Source: an uncultured Spongiibacteraceae bacterium (lineage in GTDB: Bacteria; Pseudomonadota; Gammaproteobacteria; Pseudomonadales; CAMLJR01). Taken from it: a DNA stretch of 27,119 nt. The stretch lies in assembly GCA_946480345.1 (NCBI GenBank), contig CAMLJR010000021.1, positions 1 to 27,119 of the forward strand, given 5' to 3'. The translations under genes were made by a program, and so were the position numbers. Position 1 is the stretch's first letter, and every line of letters begins with the position of its first letter. Below are positions 18,108-25,996 of the stretch, in pieces. The notes beneath the pieces were generated by a model that saw nothing but the letters and a program-made list of their open reading frames with translations, did no database searches and had not been told where the DNA came from.

Positions 18108-18952
18108 GGTGTCTCGCCCTTCAGAAATGCCTCGATATGGGTAAGCAATAAATCGGGCTGTCCAATGATGGCGGTATGACTGGTGGCCGGCAGAACCGCG
18201 AGTCGCGATTGCGACAAGGGTTTGCCCATGTCTCCTATGCCGCCCCCGCCGAGTAGTCGAAACATCGCCACAGAGTGCTCAAGAGTCGTGACATCGGCAT
18301 CGCCGGTGATGATCAGCACGGGAGTTTTCAACGCTTTCACCCGCGCTTCCCACGCCATCGGCTCATGCTCCAGCGCGATCAGCTTTCGGGCGAGCGCGGG
18401 AAATCCATCCGGATTGGGAGCAAGCTTACGATACTCCTCCGCAAACGGCGCTCCGAGGAATAATTCCGGAGTCATCTGGGGAACGAACGCTCGGTAGTCG
18501 GGCTGAAAGCCCCCGACATCGTAAGCGGGCGAGGCCACAGCGAGTTTCTTCACCTTTGCCGGATGGCGAATGGCGAGCTGAAGGCCAGTGGCCGCACCCA
18601 TGGAATAGCCGAAGACATCTGCCTTTTCGATGCCTACCGCGTCCATGAAGGCAGCAACATCATCGGCAAGGTTCGGGTAGGTAATCGGCCGGTCGATGTC
18701 GGTCGTGCGACCGTGCCCCTGCAACTCGAGCGCATAAACTTTATGGGTCTTCGCCAGTTTAGGGATGATCGCGCCCATTGCCGGAATGTTCATGTAGGCG
18801 CCATGCAGGACGATCAGCGGATCGCCGGCCCCCGAGACCTCGTAGTACATCTTCATGCCATTGACTGGGACGCGGTGGCCGGTCGCTTGGGCAAGAGCGG
18901 TAGAAGATCCAATGACGAATAGCGCGACGGTGACAAGAAGTGCGCGGAGCAT
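18092..18952 (-). CDS. Exported alpha/beta hydrolase
   Basis: A 286-residue serine hydrolase with a signal peptide: LRALLVTVALFVIGSSTALAQ, with likely cleavage after the ALA at about residue 21, so it should act in the periplasm or outside. The fold is complete: oxyanion-hole HGAY (50-53), nucleophile elbow GYSMGA (S117), acid in ITGDADVTT (D218 or D220) and His in ATSHTAI (H259). ATG 18952 is chosen over 18967 because AAGGAA lies 6 nt upstream and it begins the signal sequence directly. It is a stand-alone gene that converges with guaA. The substrate is unknown; the fold covers esterases, haloperoxidase-like and lactone hydrolases. Confidence 0.87.
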   Translation of the reverse strand: MLRALLVTVALFVIGSSTALAQATGHRVPVNGMKMYYEVSGAGDPLIVLHGAYMNIPAMGAIIPKLAKTHKVYALELQGHGRTTDIDRPITYPNLADDVAAFMDAVGIEKADVFGYSMGAATGLQLAIRHPAKVKKLAVASPAYDVGGFQPDYRAFVPQMTPELFLGAPFAEEYRKLAPNPDGFPALARKLIALEHEPMAWEARVKALKTPVLIITGDADVTTLEHSVAMFRLLGGGGIGDMGKPLSQSRLAVLPATSHTAIIGQPDLLLTHIEAFLKGETPKGIQ

Positions 18953-19101
18953 ATCGTTTCCTTCCATGTAGGGCCGCGACGGGCGGCTTTAGTTTGCAGG
19001 CAGCTGATATTTTGCCCGGCATATTTTCACGACATGCAAAAGCTAGATCAATGGGCTTAGCTGGGATTTAACAATCGAGAGGGAATGATTTTTTTTGCCC
19101 A

Positions 19102-20040
19102 TCAATAAAACGTTCGCGGCCTATCGGTAATATTGCGGGGCGTGAAAGGCGCCAGATCGGATTCGAGCGCTGCCGTCAGCACGTCAACCAAGCCACGCCC
19201 AGCGCTGCCGTCCTTGTCGAGGCGCGGATTGTAGATGGTCACCTCAATGCCGACCGCCTTGCCGCTCGCGAGGGCAGTTTGTACGACTATCCCCAATTCT
19301 TCCCACGACAGTCCGCCGGGCACGCGGAAATCAACCGCTGGCATGATTGCGTCGTCGAGGCAGTCGGCATCCACATGGATGAAGAAGCCTTCAAGCTCTG
19401 GGCGGTTCAGATGGTCGACCGCTTCGCGCGTTGCGGCTTCGATGCCCATCTCGCGTATGGCGGGAAGATCAAGCGCTTTAAGCTCTTTCGGCAACGGCTG
19501 GCTTCCAAACTCTTTCTGATCCTTGTGGTCCCGATACGCGAACGCGACCACATCCTCCGATCGCACCAGAGGAGTGCGGCCCTCGATATCGGTCAGGAGC
19601 GTCGGCCCACGCCCCGTCGCTAGCGCAAGATCCATCGACGCACCCTCGCCGTTGGGCTCCGCCCCGGGCTGGAAAAAATCGGCATTGCCGTCGATAAAGA
19701 GCAGACCGTAGCGGCCACGGCGTTTGAGGGCGAGCATCGAACCTAACAAGATCGTGCAATCGCCGCCCAGAATGACGGGAAACTCGCCTGCGTCGAGCAG
19801 CGTCTCCATTGCATCGGCAAGCTTGGGCGACCAGCTCGCGATCGCTTCGGCATTCAGAATTCCGGTCTCCACATCCGGCGTCGTTTGCGTGGGCGGCGCC
19901 TCCAGCCGACCGGCGTGGCGCGCCTTGATCCGATCCGCAAAACCTAGCTCCAGCAGGCGATGGGGTAGGCGTTCTACACCCTCGGTCGCCAGACCCAATG
20001 TGGAAGGTGCTTCGAGAATCGCATACGAATATGTGTGCAT
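19102..20040 (-). CDS. Arginase/agmatinase-fold protein with altered metal ligands
   Basis: A 312-residue protein of the ureohydrolase superfamily. The blocks that hold the two-manganese centre are recognisable but changed. GGDCT (92-96) stands where arginases have GGDHS, so the His ligand is Cys95. DGNAD (117-121) stands where they have DAHxD, so a second His ligand is Asn119. DADCLDDAIMP (224-234) keeps the two Asp ligands. Near the C-terminus GIEVTIYNP replaces the usual E-x-NP block. The ribosome site is good (GGAG, 6 nt before ATG 20040). A subset of proteins annotated as 'arginase family' shares the GGDCT form, but I do not know its reaction. It is probably cytoplasmic. It need not hydrolyse arginine. 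Confidence 0.8.
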   Translation of the reverse strand: MHTYSYAILEAPSTLGLATEGVERLPHRLLELGFADRIKARHAGRLEAPPTQTTPDVETGILNAEAIASWSPKLADAMETLLDAGEFPVILGGDCTILLGSMLALKRRGRYGLLFIDGNADFFQPGAEPNGEGASMDLALATGRGPTLLTDIEGRTPLVRSEDVVAFAYRDHKDQKEFGSQPLPKELKALDLPAIREMGIEAATREAVDHLNRPELEGFFIHVDADCLDDAIMPAVDFRVPGGLSWEELGIVVQTALASGKAVGIEVTIYNPRLDKDGSAGRGLVDVLTAALESDLAPFTPRNITDRPRTFY

Positions 20041-20271
20041 CGGTGACTCCGGCGGCTACCTGAGGCGTCATAGGTTTGGGAGGATTTACGCCGTCGAGAG
20101 TTCCTCGCATGATGCAAACAAAAAATCGCACCGCTAATTTTCCCGAGCAACGAGCGGGGCGCGTTATGCGATCATTGCCGAACGTCGACCTCGTCTATCG
20201 CATGATCACTACACACTTGATCCGGGTGCAGACATACTTACCTATTTGCTTGTAATGGCCCGGCTCACTCC

Positions 20272-22791
20272 ATGTCTTTTGTTATTCGCGCCTTCGAAAA
20301 CTGTGCCCAGCAAACTCCCTCTGCGATAGCGCTGCGTTATCGCGATCAACGTCTTAGCTATGGCGAACTGAACCAAAAAGCCAACCGGCTCGCGCACTAT
20401 TTGCTGAGCCGGCTTGCGCAACCTCAAGGTTTGAAGGCCGAGCCACTCTGTTTGTTTTTCGAACCGAACCCGGATTACATCATTGCGCTGCTGGCCATTC
20501 ACAAAGCCGGTGGCGCCATAGTGCCGCTCGATCCCAGTTATCCAGCCGCGCGCTTAGCGATGGTGTTGGACGATATAAAGCCGAGGTTGATTCTGTCCCA
20601 CGAGCGGCTGATGCAACGCCTGCCCACGGTTGATGCGGAAATCTTCTGTCTTGATTGCCTCGATTGGGATGCTTATCCGGTCACCAATCCGGAAATCGAT
20701 ATAGCGCCAAGCCAGCTGGCGAGTATTTTCTACACCTCGGGCACTACCGGAAAACCTAAAGGGGTGATGGCCAGTCAAGCGAATTTGGCCAGTCATATTT
20801 TCGGCGCTCAGACAGCGTACAGCGTCAACCAGAATGATCTGATACCCGCGGTCGCGCGCTTTACTTTCAGTATCAGTGTTTTTGAATTATTGCTGCCTCT
20901 CGTTAGTGGCGGCTGCCTGCTGTTGCTTGATCGCGAACATATTCTCAACCCGGTATCGATGCTCGAAAGCCTGCGTGAGATTACTTTCTTTCACATCGGC
21001 CCCAGCCTGCTGAAAAACCTGCTCGGCCACATTAATCGCCTGCAACTGCCCTTGAGCACTTTTCGGCATGTGCGCCATGCGTCTTCCGGCGGCGATATGG
21101 TTCCGCCAGAGTTATTGACGCAATTGCGCGAGACATTCACTGAGGCCGAGATCTACGTCATTTATGGCTGCAGCGAAGTGAGTTGCATGGGCGCGACTCA
21201 CCGGGTAGTCGAGCCATTGCCGGTAACTAAAACGTATGTCGGCAAGGCCTTCCCGCACGCAAACCTGTATGTTCTGGATTCGCAGCTACAGCCGGTGCCC
21301 AACGGCCAGATCGGCGAAATCGCTTTCGGCGGCACGGGGATTACCTTGGGTTATTGGCAGCGGCCTGAGTTAACCGCCGAGAAATACAAAAGCTATGGTG
21401 AAGACAGGATTTATCTGACCGGCGATATAGGCAGGCTGGACGACGACGGTAAATTGGAAATGCTCGGCCGACGCGATTTCCAAATCCAGCTGCGCGGGAT
21501 GCGGATCGAATTGGCCGAAGTGGAATTCAGTTTACGTCGAGCCCCCGGGGTAAAAGATGGTTTAGTGGTTTCCTATACGCCTCCGGAAGGAGAGCAACTC
21601 CTGCTTGCCTATGTTGTTTTTGGCGATCGAAGTAGCGAGGACCTCGGTGTGGTGCGCGATTACCTGCGCAGCCAGCTACCCGACTACATGGTGCCCAGTC
21701 GCTATATTCCTCTCGACGCGTTGCCCCTCAACCACAATATGAAAGTGGACAGGCTTAACCTGCCGCATCCGGATAGCCTGATTAAATCCACGCGTCCGGA
21801 AAACCCTCCTGTCGGGCCTACCGAAGAAAAATTGGCAAAAATTTGGCGAGATATTTTGCGGGTCGCATCCATCAATCGCACCGATAACTTTTTCGATCTG
21901 GGCGGCAGCTCGCTCAGCGGTCTACAGGCGCTCATCGCCATCGATGCGGATCTTAATTATCGTCTTGAGGGCATGGATCTGCTGCGCGAAACCCTTGCGG
22001 TAATTGCTCGCCAGATCGATAGCGCGCAAGGGCGGGCCAGCATTGCCTCCGTTCCACTTAATCAAAGTTTTAACGGCGATGCGTTTTATTTCGGGCCCGA
22101 GTCCGAACTCTACGGCTATTTTCAACCGCCTCTGGGTATTGCGCAGGCGCGTGGCGCAGTGTTGATCTGTCCGCCCATAGGCAGCGATTGGACTCACATT
22201 CAGTTTGTCGTGCGCAAGCTGCAACTCAAATTGGCGGATGCCGGTGTAGCCAGTTTGCGTTTTGATTTTTATGGCTCGGGCGATTCCATAGGCGAGCAAT
22301 CCGAAGCCAGCCTGAACCACTGGCGCAGAAATTTGCTTGATGCCTGGAATCAACTTGAGGCGCGAGCGCCAAGCTGCACCAAGTTAATCCTGGGCATAGG
22401 TCTGGGAGGCGGGTTAGCGCAGGAGTTTGCTCAGCGGCAAGGTTTGGCGGCGCCATTCCTGTGGGCGCCCGTTAACGATGGCGCTGATCATTTACTGCAA
22501 TTACGCCAAGCGCAACGCGCATTGCGCAAACGTATGCGACCAATCCTTCCGTTGTGGCCGCAATGGCGTCGATCAAGCGGCGAGGAGCTATTGGGTTTCC
22601 ACTATGGTCCGCAGCTATTAAACGAACTGGAAGACTTCAACGTGCCGGCGCCCCTCGATCACCTGAGCCATCTTTCCCGACCCAACTGGTACCGTTATCA
22701 AGGGTTAGAGCAATTGCTGGCGGATACCGGAATTTCGGGCGAACTTGCGGCCGCACTCGTGGCCAATCTGAACAAGGTGCAAACCCAATGA
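20272..22791 (+). CDS. Adenylation - carrier - alpha/beta hydrolase-like fusion (NRPS-like / exosortase-A ligase-like)
   Basis: An 839-residue, three-part protein. Residues 1-500 are an AMP-forming adenylation domain: FYTSGTTGKPKG (153-164), YGCSE (298-302), YLTGD (381-385), RDFQIQLRGMRIELAEVE (401-418) and the catalytic Lys K491 in MKVDR. At the position of the Asp that binds alpha-amino groups (GrsA D235) there is Ser200 (FSISVFE), so the substrate is probably not an alpha-amino acid. Residues 515-585 are a carrier domain with FFDLGGSSL; S547 should carry phosphopantetheine. Residues 605-839 resemble an alpha/beta hydrolase (RGAVLICPPIGS, RFDFYGSGDS), but the nucleophile elbow is GIGLGG, with Gly710 for Ser. 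There is no condensation domain. The architecture resembles ligase/hydrolase cassettes of exosortase-A/exopolysaccharide loci or A-T-TE synthetases. It overlaps the next gene (ATGA). Confidence 0.85.
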   Translation: MSFVIRAFENCAQQTPSAIALRYRDQRLSYGELNQKANRLAHYLLSRLAQPQGLKAEPLCLFFEPNPDYIIALLAIHKAGGAIVPLDPSYPAARLAMVLDDIKPRLILSHERLMQRLPTVDAEIFCLDCLDWDAYPVTNPEIDIAPSQLASIFYTSGTTGKPKGVMASQANLASHIFGAQTAYSVNQNDLIPAVARFTFSISVFELLLPLVSGGCLLLLDREHILNPVSMLESLREITFFHIGPSLLKNLLGHINRLQLPLSTFRHVRHASSGGDMVPPELLTQLRETFTEAEIYVIYGCSEVSCMGATHRVVEPLPVTKTYVGKAFPHANLYVLDSQLQPVPNGQIGEIAFGGTGITLGYWQRPELTAEKYKSYGEDRIYLTGDIGRLDDDGKLEMLGRRDFQIQLRGMRIELAEVEFSLRRAPGVKDGLVVSYTPPEGEQLLLAYVVFGDRSSEDLGVVRDYLRSQLPDYMVPSRYIPLDALPLNHNMKVDRLNLPHPDSLIKSTRPENPPVGPTEEKLAKIWRDILRVASINRTDNFFDLGGSSLSGLQALIAIDADLNYRLEGMDLLRETLAVIARQIDSAQGRASIASVPLNQSFNGDAFYFGPESELYGYFQPPLGIAQARGAVLICPPIGSDWTHIQFVVRKLQLKLADAGVASLRFDFYGSGDSIGEQSEASLNHWRRNLLDAWNQLEARAPSCTKLILGIGLGGGLAQEFAQRQGLAAPFLWAPVNDGADHLLQLRQAQRALRKRMRPILPLWPQWRRSSGEELLGFHYGPQLLNELEDFNVPAPLDHLSHLSRPNWYRYQGLEQLLADTGISGELAAALVANLNKVQTQ

Positions 22792-23606
22792 CCGTCGAAC
22801 AAGCTGTGCAGTTTGGTTTGAATCGATCGCTGGTCGGCGTAATGACTCGCGAGCAGAACTGGCAGCAGGGACCTGCCTGCATATTGATTAATGCGGGGCT
22901 GACGCCTAAGGCCGGTCCGTTCCGTCTTTACACCCGCTTGGCGCGCCAACTGGCTCAAGCAGGCTTTTGCTGTTTACGCTTCGATCTCGACTCTTTGGGG
23001 GACAGCGGTTCCGTTTACAGCGATAAGCAGTTGCAGGAGCGCACCCAATTACAAATCGAGGAGGCCATCGCACTACTGCGTGCGCAGCCGGGAGTTAAAC
23101 GCATTTATCTGGGTGGCCTATGCTCGGGCGCGGAAGCCGCTCTGCGCAGCGCCGAGGCCGATCTGAATATCGCCGGCGTCTTTATGATCGATCCTTTCGC
23201 GATTGCCACTCCCCAAGCCAAGCTCAGGTCTTTTTGTTATCGGCTTTATCGCCGTCTGCTGCGGTTTGTCGGTCTTTATCAGCCCGGAGCACCGAGCCAA
23301 ACCGAGTTAGTGGATTACAAATATATCGGCTACGCCGAGGCGCATCGGCTGCTCGCAAACATGCTCGAACGCAGGGCTTATTTGCACTTTATTTATACCG
23401 CCAGCGTGAATGAATCCTTCAACCACCCCAGCCAATTGCAGCTCGCCTTTAGCGACTTATCGATCGCTGGAAACGTACGCGTCGATTATCTCGGCGATGT
23501 AAGCCACACGCCGGTGTTGGCTTACCAAGTCGAAAAAATGCTGAAGGCAATTAGCAAACCGTTGCTCGCGCGTGAAAAAAATCTGGCAACGCGCGACATA
23601 GCGTAA
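22788..23606 (+). CDS. Alpha/beta hydrolase, exosortase-A hydrolase 1-like, Cys at nucleophile position
   Basis: A 272-residue alpha/beta hydrolase. Its start overlaps the stop of the adenylation-carrier gene (ATGA), and AAGGTG lies upstream, so the two proteins are made together. GFCCLRFDLDSLGDSG (59-74) and GVKRIYLGGLCSGAEAAL (102-119) match the core of the family I know as exosortase A system-associated hydrolase 1. At the nucleophile elbow, G-L-C-S-G, the central residue is Cys112. The candidate catalytic His is H240 (DVSHTPV). No signal peptide is seen. It probably acts on the acyl chain or thioester carried by its neighbour: release, transfer or editing (inference). I see no exosortase or PEP-CTERM protein in the window. 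Confidence 0.82.
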   Translation: MTVEQAVQFGLNRSLVGVMTREQNWQQGPACILINAGLTPKAGPFRLYTRLARQLAQAGFCCLRFDLDSLGDSGSVYSDKQLQERTQLQIEEAIALLRAQPGVKRIYLGGLCSGAEAALRSAEADLNIAGVFMIDPFAIATPQAKLRSFCYRLYRRLLRFVGLYQPGAPSQTELVDYKYIGYAEAHRLLANMLERRAYLHFIYTASVNESFNHPSQLQLAFSDLSIAGNVRVDYLGDVSHTPVLAYQVEKMLKAISKPLLAREKNLATRDIA

Positions 23607-23609
23607 GCG

Positions 23610-24641
23610 TTAGAGCACGCCGCGGCGCTCCTGATCCAACTCGATCGATTCGAACAACGCCTGAAAATTTCCTTCGCCAAAGCCGCGATTACCCTTGCGC
23701 TGGATATATTCAAAAAAAATCGGCCCGATACTGTTTTTGGTAAAAATCTGCAGCAAAAAGCCACCGCCTTGACGCTCGCCGCCATCAATTAAAATGCGTT
23801 CGGCATGCAGCGCGGCCACTGACTCTCCGTGTCCCGGGAGTCGCTTATCAACCACTTCGTAGTAAGTATCCGGAGTGTCCTGAAACTCGATATTCGCCGC
23901 ACGTAACGCTTTAACGGTGGTGTAAATATTTTCAGTTTCGAGCGCAATGTGCTGCACTCCCTCGCCGTTGTATTCGCGTAAATATTCGGCGATCTGCGAT
24001 TTGTCATCTTTGGTTTCGTTGAGGGGAATAATAATGTTGCCGCATGGGCTGGCTATCACTTCGCTGAAGAGACCGGTTTTTTTCCCCTCGATATCGAAAT
24101 GGCGTACTGGTTCAAAGCCAAATATCCGTTTATAAAAATCCTTCATGCGGGCAATCCCGCCTTGGTACAGATTGTGGGTGAGGTGATCCACGCGTCGAAG
24201 CTGATTAAACGTTTGCGCCGGCAGGTCGCTCGAAAAACCGCGAATCAATTCCCGCCAGGCCCGATCGTCTACCAGATAAATCAACGATCCACCCACACCC
24301 TTAATGGCGGGAATTGGATAATCGCCAATTTCTGCCACCTCGGCGCCCAGCGCCAGCGCCTGCTGCTGGGACGCGGCGCCGTCTTCCACACGAAATCCTA
24401 TGGCGGATACACCGCGTCCATGACGTGCACGAAAATGCTCGGCGTTGCCGCCGTTGCATGGATTGGAAATAAAAAAAATCTGCCCGGAGTGATGTAGGGT
24501 CGTTTCCGGACGCTGGCTGTGGTCGTATTGTCGCAATCCCATTTGCGAAAACAGATCTCGCAAAAGTGCGGGTTTGCTACCGGAGAATTCCACGAACGCG
24601 AGGCCTTTGGTAACTACCGGCATAGGACTAAGTTTGTTCAT
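23610..24641 (-). CDS. hppD: 4-Hydroxyphenylpyruvate dioxygenase
   Basis: A 343-residue non-haem iron dioxygenase that converts 4-hydroxyphenylpyruvate to homogentisate, in tyrosine breakdown and on the route to pyomelanin. The C-terminal catalytic half holds the 2-His-1-Glu iron site: H153 (VDHLTHN), H231 (VQHIALET) and E311 (FFEYIQRKG). Other family blocks are FLLQIFTKNSIGPIFFE and GFGEGNFQALFESIE at the end. The length is normal for the short bacterial type. Hydroxymandelate synthase is related, but this C-terminal segment favours HPPD. It converges with the hydrolase gene, with 3 nt between stop codons. No homogentisate dioxygenase gene is visible nearby. The start could also be ATG 24623; neither has a clear ribosome site. 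Confidence 0.92.
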   Translation of the reverse strand: MNKLSPMPVVTKGLAFVEFSGSKPALLRDLFSQMGLRQYDHSQRPETTLHHSGQIFFISNPCNGGNAEHFRARHGRGVSAIGFRVEDGAASQQQALALGAEVAEIGDYPIPAIKGVGGSLIYLVDDRAWRELIRGFSSDLPAQTFNQLRRVDHLTHNLYQGGIARMKDFYKRIFGFEPVRHFDIEGKKTGLFSEVIASPCGNIIIPLNETKDDKSQIAEYLREYNGEGVQHIALETENIYTTVKALRAANIEFQDTPDTYYEVVDKRLPGHGESVAALHAERILIDGGERQGGGFLLQIFTKNSIGPIFFEYIQRKGNRGFGEGNFQALFESIELDQERRGVL

Positions 24642-24773
24642 ATGTTCACGTTATGCCCCCGTGTTCAGAAATGCTCGATTTGGAGCTCAAGTGCTACTGT
24701 AGCCGATTTCGGGCACCTTCTAGCGCATGTAGTTCTCGTACGGGCAGAAGTCCTCCGGCTACGATGATCGATT

Positions 24774-25775
24774 ATGCAAAATTCGCTGTTTCCTGAACCC
24801 AATAAGCAAGCTGCCTCAAAAGTGCGGGCGGCAACACCCGATGCGGCAGTGATCGAACTCTCGGCTTCGATGCCCGCCAATGTATATCTCGGCACTTCAT
24901 CGTGGAGTTATCCCGGTTGGGCCGGCAGCGTTTGGGACGGCGATTATTCCGAATCGACACTGTCGCGTTACGGCCTCGCCGCGTATTCGCAACATCCTCT
25001 GTTGCGTGCAGTCAGTATCGATCGCGGCTTTTATCGGCCGCTAAGCGCTGCGCAGTTTGCTGTATACGCCGCGCAAGTGCCGGCCGAATTTCGTTTCGTC
25101 GTGAAAGCACCGTCATTGGTTACCGATGCATTGATCCGCGATGAAAGCGGAAAGGGCATGCGGATCAATCCCAATTTTCTCGATGTCGAAATCGCACTGC
25201 GCGAATTCGTCGAGCCTGCACTAATGGGGCTCGGCAGCAAGCTTGGCGCATTGGTATTTCAGATCAGTCCGTTGCCGATTCCGTGGCTGACGCAAATGCC
25301 TCGGCTGATTTCGCGCCTGCACGATTTATTGCGTGCGATTCCAGATGTGCGTGCGACTGCGCCCGATGCAGCGATCGCCATCGAGGTGCGCGATGCGCAA
25401 TGGCTGACGCCAGTTTTCATTTCTGTTCTGCGCGATACCGGCGCAACTTACTGCATGGGATTGCACGCGAAAATGCCGCGCATAGCGGAGCAATTACCGA
25501 TTTTGCGTGCGCTATGGCCGGGACCTTTGGTGTGTCGGTGGAATTTAAATCCATTGCACGGCGCTTACGGCTACGAGGATGCGGCACAACAATACGAGCC
25601 CTACGATCGCATTCACGATGCGGATATCGAAACGCGACAGGCATTGGCGCGGGTAATTGCTGGTACGGTCACGGGCGGTCAAAACGCTTTTGTCACGCTC
25701 AGCAATAAAGCGGAAGGCTCGGCGCCGTTGTCGGTCATTGCGCTGGCCGAAGCGATTCATGAATTACAGCGCTAG
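24774..25775 (+). CDS. DUF72 (YecE-like) family protein
   Basis: A 333-residue TIM-barrel-like protein of the DUF72/YecE family, function unknown. Diagnostic blocks are YLGTSSWSYPGWAGSVW (about 38-54), SIDRGFYRPLSAAQF, AEFRFVVKAPSLVT (about 104-117), GALVFQISP (about 158-166), and IAIEVRDAQWLT in the second half. The first 35 residues, beginning QNSLFPEPNKQ, are an extension before the conserved core. Translation from Met33 (MPANVYLGTSS) would give the core alone. Neither start has a strong ribosome site. It is divergent from hppD with 132 nt between them, so that gap should contain promoters for both. Confidence 0.88.
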   Translation: MQNSLFPEPNKQAASKVRAATPDAAVIELSASMPANVYLGTSSWSYPGWAGSVWDGDYSESTLSRYGLAAYSQHPLLRAVSIDRGFYRPLSAAQFAVYAAQVPAEFRFVVKAPSLVTDALIRDESGKGMRINPNFLDVEIALREFVEPALMGLGSKLGALVFQISPLPIPWLTQMPRLISRLHDLLRAIPDVRATAPDAAIAIEVRDAQWLTPVFISVLRDTGATYCMGLHAKMPRIAEQLPILRALWPGPLVCRWNLNPLHGAYGYEDAAQQYEPYDRIHDADIETRQALARVIAGTVTGGQNAFVTLSNKAEGSAPLSVIALAEAIHELQR

Positions 25776-25868
25776 CCGGATCGCGCATGTCTGGCCCCAT
25801 ATCATTAAGAAACTGTAACGCCAGCCTGCTTGCGCCCTGTCAAACGGCGCGAGTTTAATGGCCCACAT

Positions 25869-25917
25869 TCGAGGTATTCACCGAAAACGAAATCCCACCT
25901 CGATGCGTATTTCGTTT
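25869..25917 (+). repeat. Two interleaved inverted repeats (pseudoknot-like) upstream of the hydroxylase gene
   Basis: Pair 1: TCGAGGT (25869-25875) with ACCTCGA (25897-25903). Pair 2: AAACGAAAT (25885-25893) with ATTTCGTTT (25909-25917). Both are perfect, and they alternate in the order 1-2-1'-2', with loops of 9, 3 and 5 nt, which is the topology of an H-type pseudoknot. They lie 80 nt before the start of the hydroxylase gene. Overlapping DNA operators are the alternative. Confidence 0.55.
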
Positions 25918-25996
25918 AAACGCCTGTCAAAAGATCTGGCGAAGTTCAGATGATTCAGGCTCTCGTCTATAGCGATGGTCGGAAGAGGATGATCTT

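Noticed and set aside
20166..20203. ATGCGAT...ATCGCAT inverted repeat upstream of the adenylation gene.
   Set aside because: 7-bp arms with a 24-nt loop and no supporting promoter elements; too weak to call.
22554..22787. An upstream in-frame extension of the second hydrolase gene.
   Set aside because: It overlaps the end of the adenylation-carrier-hydrolase gene by over 200 nt. ATG 22788 has an AAGGTG site and gives a normal hydrolase N-terminus.
18092..24641. A mobile genomic island.
   Set aside because: The gene content looks accessory, but I found no integrase, transposase, tRNA target or flanking direct repeat, so mobility is not supported.
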